64,000 nucleotides of DNA from Mycosphaerelloides madeirae (GCA_002785995.1 NHNV01000003.1:124001-188000); one strand, 5' to 3'; shown: positions 21,331 through 33,062, counted from the first letter of the stretch. Notes: generated by a model not told the origin, from the letters alone. Numbers and translations are program-made.

Positions 21331-21767
21331 ATCGGAGCTTGCACCGCAGGCACATTACACCCATTAGTGTCCGTCTTGAAAACACGAATGGGAATGTTGG
21401 TGAGGGCAAGCAGTGGCAATGATATGATATGCACATATGACATAATCGGAGACGACTCCGATGGGAGTATCGTGTGATCATGGAGACCACTCCGACAGGG
21501 TTTAGTTTGATACAATAGCTGAAAGGGGAAGGTTGTGGCGAGCGGTATTGGATACAAGCGACTGAGTTTATTAAAAGGAGCGACTAAGATGGTCTGTTCA
21601 ATTTAGTCTAGCATTTGCTGCCGTTTCTGTCTCTATGTTTATAACGTAATGAAGCCGGCCCAAGCGCCTCCGCTAAGTATCAAATTCCAATTCCAATTTC
21701 ATGTTCCCAAGGATCGTCGGTGGTACATACAAATCCACTACACATTAAATCATGGTTGTTTTTCTGT
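21182..21767. other. convergent intergenic region with a CT microsatellite
   Basis: The glutaminase and the minus-strand Ser/Thr-rich gene end here. Apart from the dinucleotide run listed separately, I see nothing. Confidence 0.5.
21295..21327 (+). repeat. (TC)n microsatellite
   Basis: An uninterrupted TC run of about 16 copies (33 nt) lies downstream of the glutaminase stop. It is likely length-variable between isolates. Confidence 0.95.
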
Positions 21768-22829
21768 TTACCAACCATTCCCGTAGCCGCTGGGTGCTGG
21801 GGAGCTTGAGCTCGAGTAGCCCGATGGGATGTGTGGGTAGCCAGTTGGCTTAATGGAGTATGGTGCAGTTCCTGAAGCGTGAACGTGGCCGGGTGCGCTG
21901 CCGCTGGGGTATGGGTAAGGCGGAAGGGAGCTTTGGTAGGATGGCTTAGTGCTGGAAAATGCGAAGCCGGAAGACTGCTGAGAACCGGCAGACGTCGAAG
22001 TCCATGCGATGGGTGTCGAGGCGGTGGATTGAGCTGGGTAGGAGACCCAGACGGTGGTGGTGTAGCCAGTACCGACAGTGACGGTCACGCATTCCGATGT
22101 GACGGATTCGTTAGGACCAACGGCGTAAGAGGATGGCTGGCCAACGTATTGTGTGATGGTGCTGGTCACGGTTGGAGCTGCTGGGCAAGAGCCACCGATT
22201 GGGCTAGAGATTGGTTGCCAGCCGGAGGGAACGGTATGGGTGATGGGCTGACCGGAGGATGTTGGCGCTGGGTATATAACAACGGTCTCAGTAGTCTGGT
22301 AGGTTGTGGTGTAGTATGAAGTGGAAAGATACGTGGTCCACCAGCCAATACCATTTGAAGAGGTCTCAGTGCTGCAGGGGACAAGAGTTGGAACGGTCTT
22401 GGTGATGGTCTCTGTGATTGTGCTCGAGATTAAATCCGTGGCAGTGACTGTGCGTGTGGTGACGGGTGGCGAAACACCGGTGTGAGACCAGCCTGAAGGG
22501 TGTGACCATCCTCCGGTTGGGTATGACTTGATGCTGCGGGAAACAGAGTGGCCAGACGGACCCAAAGACCAGGCACCCTTTGATGATGAACTGGAGTAAC
22601 CAGATGGGACTGCAGACCAGGTGGGCTTGGTTGAGGAGCTGACATATCCGGATGGGACTTCTCTAGGTGGGAAGGACGAAGCAGTGTGGCCCCAGGTATC
22701 GCTCGACTTAGACAGGCTTGACGAGATGGATGTGGTATTATAGGTAGGAGTCCCGTAGGTAGGTGCCCAGTAGCCGGGAGCCGCGACCGCAGTGCCCAGG
22801 AGGGCGAGGAAGCTAAGGGCGAATTGCAT
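21768..22829 (-). CDS. secreted Ser/Thr/Pro-rich cell-surface type protein
   Basis: The start MQFALSFLALLGTAVAAPGY gives a clear signal peptide with cleavage near VAA-PG. An upstream in-frame ATG at 22868 would hide the signal peptide, so 22829 is preferred. The mature part of about 335 residues is extremely rich in Ser, Thr, Pro, Gly and Tyr. It has repeated (V)PSGY/PSGW motifs, a central block rich in TVTxTxT (TRTVTATDLISSTITETITK) and only a few Cys, the composition of an O-mannosylated wall or extracellular-matrix protein. It ends SGYGNGW with no hydrophobic GPI tail, so it is probably released or trapped in the wall. I do not recognise a specific family. Confidence 0.7.
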   Translation of the reverse strand: MQFALSFLALLGTAVAAPGYWAPTYGTPTYNTTSISSSLSKSSDTWGHTASSFPPREVPSGYVSSSTKPTWSAVPSGYSSSSSKGAWSLGPSGHSVSRSIKSYPTGGWSHPSGWSHTGVSPPVTTRTVTATDLISSTITETITKTVPTLVPCSTETSSNGIGWWTTYLSTSYYTTTYQTTETVVIYPAPTSSGQPITHTVPSGWQPISSPIGGSCPAAPTVTSTITQYVGQPSSYAVGPNESVTSECVTVTVGTGYTTTVWVSYPAQSTASTPIAWTSTSAGSQQSSGFAFSSTKPSYQSSLPPYPYPSGSAPGHVHASGTAPYSIKPTGYPHIPSGYSSSSSPAPSGYGNGW

Positions 22830-24382
22830 AGTGACAGATGTGCTGAATGATGAAATGGAAAGATGCAATGCAAGAATGATTCAGCTGTAAACGACAGGAG
22901 CTGAGATCTTGAGCGAGTGGAAGATGCCAACTGGATGCAGTTTGAAGTGTGAACGCAAGATGATGATGGGAGGAAACAGAATCTACAGCAGGCAGACGAA
23001 CACGTAGATATAGGGTCGTCGAGTATACTAGAAGTGTCGTTTAGGCGTCCAGCGGCGAGTGCGTAAAGATGGAAGCGGCAAGATGAGCCATGGCCGTCTG
23101 GAGCAGAATACGCGAACAGGCAATGGTCGGGCAGGCCTTGATCCGCGAATAGTCAGTAATCAGATACAACGGTATCCTGCTAGTCGACCGTTCAGCGCTG
23201 CTCGTGTACGGACAAAGCGGTGGTGGCTGCCCAGTCAGCAGCGTCGTGCTGTGGCTATGCTGGCGATGCTGGGCGAGTGACGCCTGAGCGTGAGACTCGG
23301 TGGCGTTTTGACATCAGAGATTTCGCGATGCAGGTACAGACATAGCAGCTTCGCCACGCCGGCGCAAGATCACACCACTCCGGCAGCTGTTTCCTTGTGG
23401 CAGATGTTTGGTTGTGTTAAAGTCTGTAGAGCGAAACGAAGGAGAACGAGAAGAAGAAGAGCGGTCCAGGGTCTGCCTCGGCTAGACTAATCATCCGGCC
23501 GCTTCCAAAAATAGCCACCACGATGTCACTCTGTAGGGCTGATGTCGTTTCCTCCCCAACCACTCTTCTCATCAATAATACCACACCGTGTCCCCCTTCG
23601 CTTCAAGACGGTCTCCCGCTGCTACCACATCGTTTGCCATGACCCTGGTTGTGACAGATTGACTCCCAACCAGCAAGATGAGTACGGCCCCCTGGTCTGT
23701 CATCTGCTCCCACCTGTTTGCCAGCTCGGTGTCTACGCGATACCCAAGGAGGCCGAGGGAGTCATGACCAGTCTCCGCAACATGTTGGTCTAATCTATTA
23801 TTCTCAAACGCTCTCGAGCCCATCAAGCGCGTCGAACGCTCTTTCCAGCAACTACTGGGTATTTTACCTTCCAACATTCTGGCCGCTCGCCTTCCCGTTT
23901 AGTGATGTACGGTGCTCAAATGGATACCAACCGCGATCGGTGCCTGAAGAAGAAAAGGCTGGGATTTGCAAACATGGCTTCTGAGGACGAGAGCTTTCCC
24001 GTGGATCGGTGATATTGCCCGATTGCGACACCAAGATTCGTCAAACAAAATAAGGCCACTCTTTCGGCGTCTCGAGCATTGTCTATGATGGAGTCCCTAC
24101 CCGTCTGGTCTTTCAGTTCCAGGCCCGGCTCGCCTGAGAATACATCATCCCAACCGAGTATATGATCCCGTATGGAACCTCGCGCCACCAACACTCTTTC
24201 CCAGTCAAGCATTCTGGTATCGAATGGTCAGGCCCTGCATTACTCCGGACTAGTGTCTCTATGATCGAGATAGATACGATACCAGGCCGCAACTGGGAGT
24301 CATCAAGACTCGTTTGCCTAGCTAATACATCACAGTCATCCAGCTCAAGACAGACCACATCAACCCAAGTAAGCGCCTCCCA
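22830..24382. other. intergenic, no gene seen
   Basis: About 1.5 kb contains only short unconvincing frames on either strand. It should hold the promoter of the Ser/Thr-rich gene and the 3' UTR of the transporter. Confidence 0.4.
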
Positions 24383-26028
24383 TCAATTGTTGTGCCCCGT
24401 CGCAGCACCCCAGAAGTACGCCACCCAAGCTCCCAGAATTAAGCAAATCATCGCCCAAAAGAACCTCATACTAATCCTCTCATTCATCCCCTTCTTCGCT
24501 CCATTCTCATTCTCCTCTTTCATAGCATTAATCGAATGCCCCTTCCGCTGTCTCTGCTTCTTCGTCCACTGCAACCTTCTCAGCTGAGGAGCAAAGTAGC
24601 TCGTCACAAGCAGACCAATCGGAACTAACACCCCTCCAGCCGACAGGGCTACATACAAGATGACCACATGCTTGTAGGAGTTGTTATCCCTATCTTGTAT
24701 CACACCGGCCACGATCCGCACAATAATGTTCATCGAGTTGTTGACCGCGAACTTGACGGCATAGCCAGCACCGAAAGTGTCCTGCTGCCAGATTGCCGTT
24801 CGGATGCCATCGACGATGACAGTTGGTCCTAGACTGTATGCGAATGCGTATACCCCGAGCGCGGTAGCCGTGCCTGCGATGTCTGGACCAAAAGCTGCGA
24901 GACACATCGCCACGAAGACGCCGGTGCCGCATACCAGCATTACGGAGAGGCGGTGTCCGAGGATGTCGAGGAACACTCCCAGACAAGGCACGAGGAAGAA
25001 GCCCAAGTACTGAGATGTCGCCGTATACCATCCCGCCTTAACGCTGTCGATATTGAAGCGCTGCTGCGCGAGTTCCGTCGCATTCGAAGAGAAGACGATA
25101 GCAGTCGAAGTCTCAAAAAGCGAAAAGAGGATAACACCCCAAAACGGCCAAGGCAGTCGCAGAATCTTCTTCACCTCCAGCCTCTTGGTGCTCTCCGTCA
25201 ACCTCTCTCCCGTCGCTGGATCGACCATATCGCTATACCTCCGATCAACATATTTCCGGAAAATCCAGAAAACAACCGTAGCCAAATTCGTGAACAAATT
25301 CATGAAAACAGCTGTCCAATAAACCCAGCTGAAATCTCCCGTTCCTTTCGCGATGGGATTAGCAGTCGCCTGGCCCACGAAACCACCTATCTTCCCAATC
25401 GCCAATTCGAACCCGAGCATCGACGCAAAGCCATTCGAAGGTGCGAACCAGGTACTGAAAATCCGGTATTGCGCGACCTGCGTCGCGATGTCTCCGAGCG
25501 ATTGGATGATCATCCCGCCTATCATGAGCTTGTAGCTTCGGATCGTCGTGGCTGCGGCAATGATGATGGAGCCGAGGGAGTAGATGCCGTTTCCCCAGAC
25601 CATAGTAAAAGCACCGCCCATGCGGTCTGTTATGAGACCGGTGAGGAGAATAAGGGCCGTGACCATGAAGTCTTGTGAGGCGTCGAGGAGGGCGTATTGC
25701 GTGTTGTTGATGGAGAGCTCCTGATCAATTTCATCAATCAGCACGCTACCCGAAGAGACAAGGATTTCACACCAACCTTTTTCAAGGTCGTCTTCATGGC
25801 AGAAGTGACGCCTGCACTCCAATGCGACCCAAACCCGATCAACGATACCAACAGCACCGCGACGAATTTCATCCCGACGCCAATATGCACGGATCTCCCG
25901 CCATCGCTGCGAGTGTCGTCCTTCACAGACGCAGCTGAGACGATTGCATCCTCTTTCCTTTTCTCATCGGTGGCGGTCAATGCGTCTCGGGAAGAGATCT
26001 CGGCCTCCTCTGTAGTGTGGTGCGCCAT
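24383..26028 (-). CDS. MFSD1-like major facilitator superfamily transporter
   Basis: Two exons (26028-25777 and 25720-24383, 56-nt intron) encode 529 residues. The N-terminal 50 residues are hydrophilic, then about 12 hydrophobic segments follow. The junction reads MKTTLKK-ELSINNTQYALL, typical of the MFSD1-like fungal branch, and TM2-TM3 include LITDRMGGAFTMVWGNGIYS. Other helices read FASMLGFELAIGKIGGFVGQ, WPFWGVILFSLFETSTAIVF and GWYTATSQYLGFFLVPCLGV. A last helix (FFWAMICLILGAWVAYF) follows a charged loop. MFSD1-type proteins are membrane transporters, lysosomal in animals; the substrate of fungal members is not something I can state. It lies 307 bp downstream of the arylsulfotransferase gene on the same strand. 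Confidence 0.8.
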
Positions 26029-26335
26029 CTGTGGAGAGAGGATTCACTTGACAAAGATCAGATAAGATGGCGAGAGATGAACTCTATAAATCTCCTCCAA
26101 TCGCGATGTCGGCGCTGCAAAACGTCCCGAAAAGTCTTCCCTGCCGCCGGAGTTGATCTCTTTGGAGCCTAGAGCGGCGTCTGCCAAGAGCGTTAACAGT
26201 CCACTTTTGATACTTGCGAGGAGAGATCCGAGGAAGAGCCGTGATCGAACCATTTGAAAGAAGAAGCTGCGTGGATGCAGAAAAGATGCTCGCTCGCTCG
26301 CTCAATCAAGTACAAATCAAGAAGACAAGTCATTG
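26029..26335. other. intergenic between two minus-strand genes
   Basis: These 307 bases hold the 3' end of the arylsulfotransferase transcript and the transporter promoter. Nothing further is seen. Confidence 0.4.
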
Positions 26336-28376
26336 TCATCGATCATCCAATTCAGACGATCTCCTATCCTCCGCAGCCCACTGCGGCAGCATACGATACG
26401 ACGAAAAGAACTTCCTCCTCGTCGGCCACAGCGTCTTCGCCCTCTCCAACAACGACCCTGCCGTCCTGTTGCCGCCCTTCTCTGCCGGATTGTGTGTGTC
26501 GTGCTCTTTCATTGTGAATATCCTCCTCACCAATCTCGGCCGGTACGAGATCAAACACAGCACCGCGCCGGTGCCGATTGCCAGGATAGCGAACCCGAAC
26601 AACGCTCCTAAATCCTGCCACTTTTGTTCCATTTGAATCGTGTCCATTGCGTCTTTAACTGCCTCTGCTGCGCTTACAGGCTCCCATACAGCTGCCAGAT
26701 CTCCCGTGGACAGAATTCCCGAAGTACCAAGCACTTGCTGGTTGGTGTCGAGAGCCGCGATACGAACGTACTGTCTTAGCAGCAGCTCGCTGATGGGAAA
26801 CAGAGTTTCGAATCCAGTCTTATTGAAAATGGTGGCCGGCGCCCATCGCTCGTCTGCGCCTGTCGTAGAATCCTGCAACCACCAGCTTCGGACTTCCGTC
26901 GATCCGAGCCAAGAGACGTAGAGAATGCCGTTCTCGATGACGGCGCTGGGCGTTGTGTCTGGAAGACCTGTCCAGTTGAATTTGAGATTGCGGTAGCTCT
27001 GGACATCGCCGGAGCTGAAACGGGAGCTGGGTTGGAAGTAGGCGTCGCAAAGGACTGTCCCGTTGCGATCGAATTCCGCAACGGCGCCGGTGAAGCCATA
27101 TCCTAGCAAGACGTTTCCATTTGGCAGAGTTTGGTAAGAGCCCTGCGAGAAAGTGAAGATTCTGTCCGGGTGGATGTACTCGGCATAGACCTTGGCCGTC
27201 ATGTCATCGGTATTGATCTCGATCTTTCGGCCCTTGGATACGTGCTCGAGCTCAAAAGCCCAGTCTGCCCTATTATCGAATACCGTCACGTATTTGCCGT
27301 CTTCATCGAAATGTGCATCATGTTGGCCGACAAAGCGGGTAGCATCTCCCGAGGACAGATCCGTGAACGAGTTCTTCTTACCGCCAAGCCTCCACAGGAC
27401 ATCTCCAGTTATTCCAGAAATGTACGCGATGCATCGGAGATGTCTCGACGAGACGAGGTAATTTCCGGCGACATCCTTCTCGACCGAGTTGATGTGGAAA
27501 AAGTCCCAAGGTTCCTTTTCGGTCGCCGTGAAGGGGTCGACATACGATTCGGAGAGTTCAAAGTGGTCGGATGCTCTCCACTCGAAGGTTACGTTTCCGG
27601 TCTCGATGTTGATTTCCTGGAACAAGCAATCCCACATGAAGGCGGGAGTCTTGGGTGGACGAGTTGTTACGCCAGCGAGGTCAGTCGTTACTTTCTCGTA
27701 AGTTGTAAGGAGTGCGTTGTCGTCGGGTAGAATGATAAAGGAATGAAGGTCAGCGCTAAGACCATTGCCAGCAGTGATCTTGCGAGTCAGATTGTAATGT
27801 TGGTCGAACTGAAGAGGTTAGTATTGCGACATATGTAGAGGTTTTATATCTCACCATGTAGTAGTATCCGTCTCCATGGCCGCCAGAATTGTCTCCAGAC
27901 CAGAAGGTGATGTATTGTTGGCCTTTGTACGTCTGCATTTCGAAGTTGTAAATTTCGTGAAACTCGCCGTCGGCAGGCTTCCAGACCAAACTCCCGCTAT
28001 CATATCATCAGCAGAGGCGTCAATAGTCAGGCAATGGTAGCAAGTACCTCGCATCGTAAATGGCGGCAGTGGTATCCTTGACAACTTCGCCACGGGGAGT
28101 AATAAAAAGAAAAGAGCCGTCGTCGCAATCGGCGAATGGCTTCATCATGTTCAGACGCGGTGCCGTGACGTTCGCCGACTTGAACGTCTGCAGAACATAG
28201 GTTCCGTAGGAGCCAATGTTGTAGTCGGCATCTCGGACGAGAGCCTCGCCTGGCGGCTGCGGCTTCAGAGGGGGAGGTTGTGGCTGCGGGCGATGCTTCG
28301 GAGGCGGCGAGGTCTCAGCCAGGAGACCGGCGGGAAGCACGCAGAGGCATGCTAGAATAACGTCGAGCCAGAACAT
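26336..28376 (-). CDS. arylsulfotransferase-family (ASST) protein with C-terminal membrane anchor
   Basis: Three exons (28376-28048, 27996-27855, 27808-26336) encode 647 residues. An N-terminal signal (MFWLDVILACLCVLPAGLLA) is followed by a Pro-rich linker (PPPKHRPQPQPPPLKPQPP). A beta-propeller-like ASST domain follows with GSLVWKPADGEFHEIYNFEM, YITFWSGDNSGGHGDGYYYM, PWDFFHINSVEKDVAGNYLV, GDVLWRLGGKKNSFTDLS and FVGQHDAHFDEDGKYVTVFD. The HINSV and QHDAH histidines are in the places where this fungal ASST family conserves them. Near the C-terminus one hydrophobic helix (LGALFGFAILAIGTGAVLCL) precedes a basic tail of about 75 residues. The protein should be anchored with the catalytic domain outside or in the secretory lumen. 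Bacterial ASST moves sulfate between phenols; activity here is inferred from family only. Confidence 0.8.
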
Positions 28377-30084
28377 AGCAACAGCATCGACGGCGTGTTA
28401 AAATGGACTGGATGGGAGGCGTCAGCAGCCGAAGGGGAGGAAAAGAAGAGGCTTGGCGGGGAGAGCAGCGTCCTTATGATGGTGCAGAGCAGTCAGCCTT
28501 ACCAGTAGACGTCCACGTACTCCGCTTAGCCGTTTCGAGGCCGTTGCATGTTATCAGATAGCTGGGATGCACGCGCAGGCTTTAATCAAAGTCGTAGTGC
28601 TGTTGGCCGCGCGGCTACCAGTGAACAGCAGGATTCTGAGGCACACGCCAATTGAAAGCGTCTGACTTTGATTCGGAGAGATTGTTGGACGCATTCCTTC
28701 TGGTTGTCAAGGCTATAGTGATACGCCGCAGTGAATAGGAGGTCACAGCCAGTGTTTCTTTGTGGAAACGGCGGCGATCCGTGAAACGTATTCGGGGTCT
28801 GGAGACATGGCACACGCCGATTGGTGTGGACAGACATACTTGAAACTTCGGCCAGCCGGCATTTTCGCTCGCAGCCACTTGCACGCTCCTGTCACACGAC
28901 CGCGCGCGCGCCCACTTCAGCCGCAGATGAACTGTCGCAGCCGCGTCTCGGGCCTAATAACTGGGGCTGCAAGGCTGTCCGCTTCCTGCGCTGTACAATT
29001 GCTGAATCCAACAACGCCATCCTGTGCCCTGGTCCGACGCATTCAACGCCACCACGATATCTCGTCAAAGGACGAGGGCACTGGTGGAGGGTGAGGTTGA
29101 TTGTGGTCGACGCCGCCGGGTCGGACAAGCAAGATCAAGCATTGGTGCATTCCTTGGCATCCACGCCGTCTAACACAACAAGCGGCAAGTAGCGGGACAT
29201 CACGCAGTTCCCCGTTAGCGTCCCTATCATAGCAGCATATCATTACGCGAGAGTCTTATTCTCAGCCGAACACATTCCTTCCATTCCTTCCATGGCCTCC
29301 TAACATTTTCCGAAGTAGCAACTGCTCCTCTCGAACAACGCTCCTGCCGTTTGCACTCTCAGCACTCCTCTGCTCCTTCTCCGTCACGCTTCTCAGTATC
29401 GAGCCACCCAGTGCATAGGTAAGCCCAGGAGGACACCAGACCACATGGAGATGCCGTCGAATCAGAGATGGATGTCAGGACGTATCATGGCTTTTCCTGG
29501 CATGGAATTACTCGCGATCGCTACTGCTTCCCTAAGGCGGAATGACCTCAGGGACTTAGAGAGATGCACTCGACCTTTCGGACAAGCATTCGCTTTGAGC
29601 ATCAAACCATGAGGCAATCTTTCCAATCGAACGGAGATTTCTTCCACTTTGCCCAAGAGAATACGATTGTGTGTTCCACAGCTACGAAACAGTGCTTTTC
29701 ATCGATTTGGAGACACGTTGTACGTCCCATTCTTGTCCTAGGCAGCACGGGCTAACCGGAAAGAATTTAGACTCACGAAATCCCCCACTCTGCAGCTATG
29801 GTTTTCAGCTCTTGACGAGAAAGCCTGAAGGAGACACCGACTTCAAAGCTCGGCTGTTCGTGGACACTTCCACCCGAGCAAGCATCACGCCTCGCCTGAC
29901 CACTCTTTGTCCTCGCACCGAAGCGGCTGGTCACGACCCACGAGCTTCAGTTTCTGCCGAATGGTGGAATCGTGAATAAGATATATATCATCCGAGTCGC
30001 CGGGTGCATTTCTTCTCATCGTCAAAAAAGACTTCGAAGAACAGATACTTCAGAAGAACACATCTACCGCACTTTTCATTCAAA
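28377..30084. other. divergent intergenic region, no gene seen
   Basis: About 1.7 kb lies between the start of the minus-strand arylsulfotransferase and the plus-strand GST-like gene. A short CG-alternating run lies near 28900-28912. No convincing coding frame is present. Confidence 0.4.
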
Positions 30085-30859
30085 ATGTCCGCTAAACCCA
30101 TCATCCTCTACGACCTCCCCACCAAGAAACCCCAATACGGCGGCTGGAGCAGCAATGTCTGGAAGACCCCCCTCCTCCNCCCGCCTCATCCTCAACTACA
30201 AGAGAATCCCCTACACCACGCACTTCCTCAAACACCACGAAATAGTCCCGGTCCTCTCCTCCATCGGCCTCTCCCCCAATGGTCCCAACCCAAATCCCAA
30301 CGCGCCTCCTCCAAGCCCCTACACCGTACCCGCAATCCAACTCCCCGACGGAACACCCTACATGGACAGCGCCATCATCGCCCCAAAACTAGAAGAACTC
30401 TACCCCAACCCCTCTCTCCGCCTAGAAACAGGCATCCACGACAAACTCCTCCCCTTCCTCGGCCCGGCCTCCGCTCCTCTGCTCGCGGTCTTCTTCCCTC
30501 GGATTGGCCGTGACGTGCTTCTCGACGAGTCCTACCCAGAATGGAAGAAAGCGAAAGAAGCCAGGATCGGGATGACGACCGAGGAGCTTGAGAAGACCAA
30601 GGGAGGAGAGGTCGCGTGGAAAGCTGCTGAGCCGGGGATTAAGGCTTTGGGTGAGTTTTTGGAGGCTAATAAGGAAGATGAGGGACCGTTCTTGTTGGGG
30701 AGCAAAGTCAGCTATGGCGATTTCATCTTGGCCGCATTGATGGAAGGCATGCGGAGGATCGGGGGCGATATCTATGATAGGCTGGTCAGTTATGATGAGA
30801 ATTTCAAGAAGCTGCATGAGGCTTGCAAGAAGGAGGGCTGGTTTGAGAAGGATGACTAG
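30085..30859 (+). CDS. glutathione S-transferase-like protein, frame broken at an ambiguous base
   Basis: ATG 30085 starts MSAKPIILYDLPTKKPQYGG then WSSNVWKT, the beta1-alpha1 start of a fungal GST-like family. After a pyrimidine tract with an N at 30179 the protein continues in another frame as RLILNYKRIPYTTHFLKHHE, YTVPAIQLPDGTPYMDSAII (beta3-beta4 with the Asp-Ser that binds the glutathione gamma-glutamyl part) and LEELYPNPSL. An all-helical C-terminal domain follows (GPFLLGSKVSYGDFILAALM, LHEACKKEGWFEKDD). Removing 13 nt (30169-30181) would join KT directly to RL, so the break is probably a low-quality base call or assembly error. GSTs of this class conjugate glutathione to electrophiles; the substrate is unknown. 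Confidence 0.7.
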
Positions 30860-30912
30860 AAAAACAGAGTTCGTCAGTCTGGTATTCATTCTATCATCTT
30901 GAGCTCATCACA

Positions 30913-32814
30913 TCATATCCAGTCCTCCTCTTTCTCAGGACAAGCCCACGTCTCACTATCCTTGATCCAGTCCGAAATGATATCTGTCAAACTCTTCTTA
31001 TCCAGCACAAAAGCCGAATCTTTCGCATCCCTCTTCTCACCGAGATATCTCAAAGCGAGAATGACCCAGTTCTCAATGAACTCATTATAGACAACGTCAA
31101 CCTTCTCTGGCTCTACGACATGAATCGGCTCGAAAGCTCCAGGCGGTGGCTTCTCATACGAAGGCGCCTTTTCTGGAGGCGGGAATGAAACGTTTGTGGC
31201 GATGCAATTCGGTACATTGTAAAACTGAATTGGTTGGTGGATTGTGTCGTCGCCGTCGCTTCCCGCATCGTCTTTGGTGGTGTATCCTGGGACTTGTGGT
31301 TGATCATCTTTGCTAAACCCCATGACGATCTGCTGGTGCTCGCGATGCCTCTCTGCAGAGTGTTCCAGGCTGTTTGTACTGACAGGCGCCGAGATAGCCT
31401 GAAGTTGGTCGAGTTGATGGCTTGAGTCGCCAAGGGCTTGCAAATCATCAAGGAGAATGGGTCCTTCATTGTTGAGCAATTTGAGCACTTTGCTAGCTGC
31501 TTTGTATGGCACATCTTTTATACTCTTGAAGCCGCTCGTGAAAGGCGATATGAGGAAAGTAGAGTCGATGGTGAAGGGACCCTTGAAGATATCGAAACGG
31601 ATAGCACCAGTGTTCGTAATGACTATTGTGGGCGTCTTCGTGCTGTTGAACGTATCGGGAAACACCTCATTCTGCAGCCAGGTCAGAATGCTGTCGTCGG
31701 CAGGGTAGGGTGCTCGGTTGAGCCAGAAGTCGTGAGGTGCGCATCCATAGGTGTAGTCCAGCTCGAGCTCCTTTCTCGCTGCTGAAATGGCGCTGGATAC
31801 ATTCCGGCCAAGCTCTGTATCAAAAGTCGATTTGTTTTGACCAGAGTGGTGATGCAACGAGAACAAGTTGTTGTCGATGTACAATCTGTTGAAGCTGGGC
31901 GATGCTTTAACATTCTTCTTGCCTGTGCTCAAACCATCGATTGACAGAAAGCCAAGCGTCTCCATGTATCGTCCACTTTCCAAACCCCACGCCTTCTTCT
32001 CAAACTTGCGGTAGTCTCTGATATGGGTATGCCCGCCGAAGAACACGATCGGAGTGTCCCAATTCGAGTCGCGAATAGCTTTGTAGATTGCTTCAAACTC
32101 GGGACTGTCTCGCACCGGTACATGTCCAGCGACCAGAAACAAATCCACCTCTTTGTCTTTGATGGCGTCCAAAAACCACTCCTCTTTTACCGCCTCTTCC
32201 ACTGGTTGAACAATAGTGTTGTCTGCATTCCCTTTGAAGTTGAATAGAAATCCAAATGCGACGATTCGGATGCCTTGGTTCTTGGTGGTGAATTTGCGAA
32301 ATCGGGGCGCAAGAGGCACTTGCTTTCCATCTTTCGGTAAGATGATATCCAGGTTGCTCGCGATGTACGAATTTTTGAAGTCGGGCACAACCTCGTCAAA
32401 CTCGCGGATGCTTGTGTTCGCCTTGTATAATTCATGATTCCCTACTGTAATGACATCGATAGACTGCTGCTTGATGATATCCAGCGCATATTTGCCCTTC
32501 GGGTCGCTGGCGTCGTAGAGACCGTTGCCCTCGACTCTGTCTCCGGTGTCGATGAGAAGAAGATCGCTGCCCTCGCCGTCTGCTCGTGCGTGCAAATGGT
32601 GTGCGAATGAAATATAGTCGCCCCAGTCAGCGGCATACTGTGCTTCCTGTAGATGTCCACCGTGCCAGCCGTGCGTGTCTGTTGTGTGGACGAAGTTGAG
32701 CTGGGCCCATGGTAGCTCTCGGAGCGGCGCGGCGATGGGGGACGGGGCCGAGGGTTGCTCGGCGAACGCGACGTGGAGGAGCGCGAGCAGCAGCGGTATG
32801 CGCGCGAACGACAT
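30913..32814 (-). CDS. secreted metallophosphoesterase / 5'-nucleotidase-like protein (YHR202W-like)
   Basis: The intronless 633-residue protein has a signal peptide (MSFARIPLLLALLHVAFAEQ) and a calcineurin-like phosphoesterase domain at about 35-330. It shows the metal-binding blocks FVHTTDTHGWHGGH, LLIDTGDRVEGNGLYD, VITVGNHELY, LVAGHVPVRD and VFFGGHTHIRD. A 5'-nucleotidase-type C-terminal domain follows (TIVITNTGAIRFDIFKGPFT, SPFTSGFKSIKDVPYKAASK). Near the end PGYTTKDDAGSDGDDTIHQP matches a block I associate with the yeast YHR202W family. It should be an extracellular, vacuolar or wall phosphatase acting on nucleotides or similar phosphoesters; substrate is inferred. It is convergent with the GST-like gene (53 nt between stops). 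Confidence 0.85.
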   Translation of the reverse strand: MSFARIPLLLALLHVAFAEQPSAPSPIAAPLRELPWAQLNFVHTTDTHGWHGGHLQEAQYAADWGDYISFAHHLHARADGEGSDLLLIDTGDRVEGNGLYDASDPKGKYALDIIKQQSIDVITVGNHELYKANTSIREFDEVVPDFKNSYIASNLDIILPKDGKQVPLAPRFRKFTTKNQGIRIVAFGFLFNFKGNADNTIVQPVEEAVKEEWFLDAIKDKEVDLFLVAGHVPVRDSPEFEAIYKAIRDSNWDTPIVFFGGHTHIRDYRKFEKKAWGLESGRYMETLGFLSIDGLSTGKKNVKASPSFNRLYIDNNLFSLHHHSGQNKSTFDTELGRNVSSAISAARKELELDYTYGCAPHDFWLNRAPYPADDSILTWLQNEVFPDTFNSTKTPTIVITNTGAIRFDIFKGPFTIDSTFLISPFTSGFKSIKDVPYKAASKVLKLLNNEGPILLDDLQALGDSSHQLDQLQAISAPVSTNSLEHSAERHREHQQIVMGFSKDDQPQVPGYTTKDDAGSDGDDTIHQPIQFYNVPNCIATNVSFPPPEKAPSYEKPPPGAFEPIHVVEPEKVDVVYNEFIENWVILALRYLGEKRDAKDSAFVLDKKSLTDIISDWIKDSETWACPEKEEDWI

Positions 32815-33062
32815 CGTGACGGTGAGGAGAGTGAATGTCTATCGTGAGAGTGGGAGAGGCGTTCACTATCTCCTTGTTGACAACCTGGAGGCTGGGGATG
32901 AGCTGTATCAGATGGGTGCCTGCATGTGACACGTCATTTGAGCTTGGGCCACCCGCTAGTGCCAAAACGATTCCCTCCTTCGAGTGAATCTCCATCGCCA
33001 CAACTCTTATGTACACACACCTACATGTTCCTCCATTTTCAGAGAAGAAGTCACAAACCATC

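Noticed and set aside
22830..24382. Short frames between the Ser/Thr-rich gene and the transporter
   Set aside because: None shows domains, splice-consistent extension or a convincing start.
5777..28376. A single biosynthetic gene cluster joining the CadA-like gene, monooxygenase and transporter
   Set aside because: No backbone synthase, genes are dispersed, and the monooxygenase is truncated within a decay island.
31280..31320. QPQVPGYT in the metallophosphoesterase resembling the PIR-like QPQAPGYT of the rds1 protein
   Set aside because: In the phosphatase this belongs to a conserved family block (PGYTTKDD..GDD), so the resemblance is probably chance.
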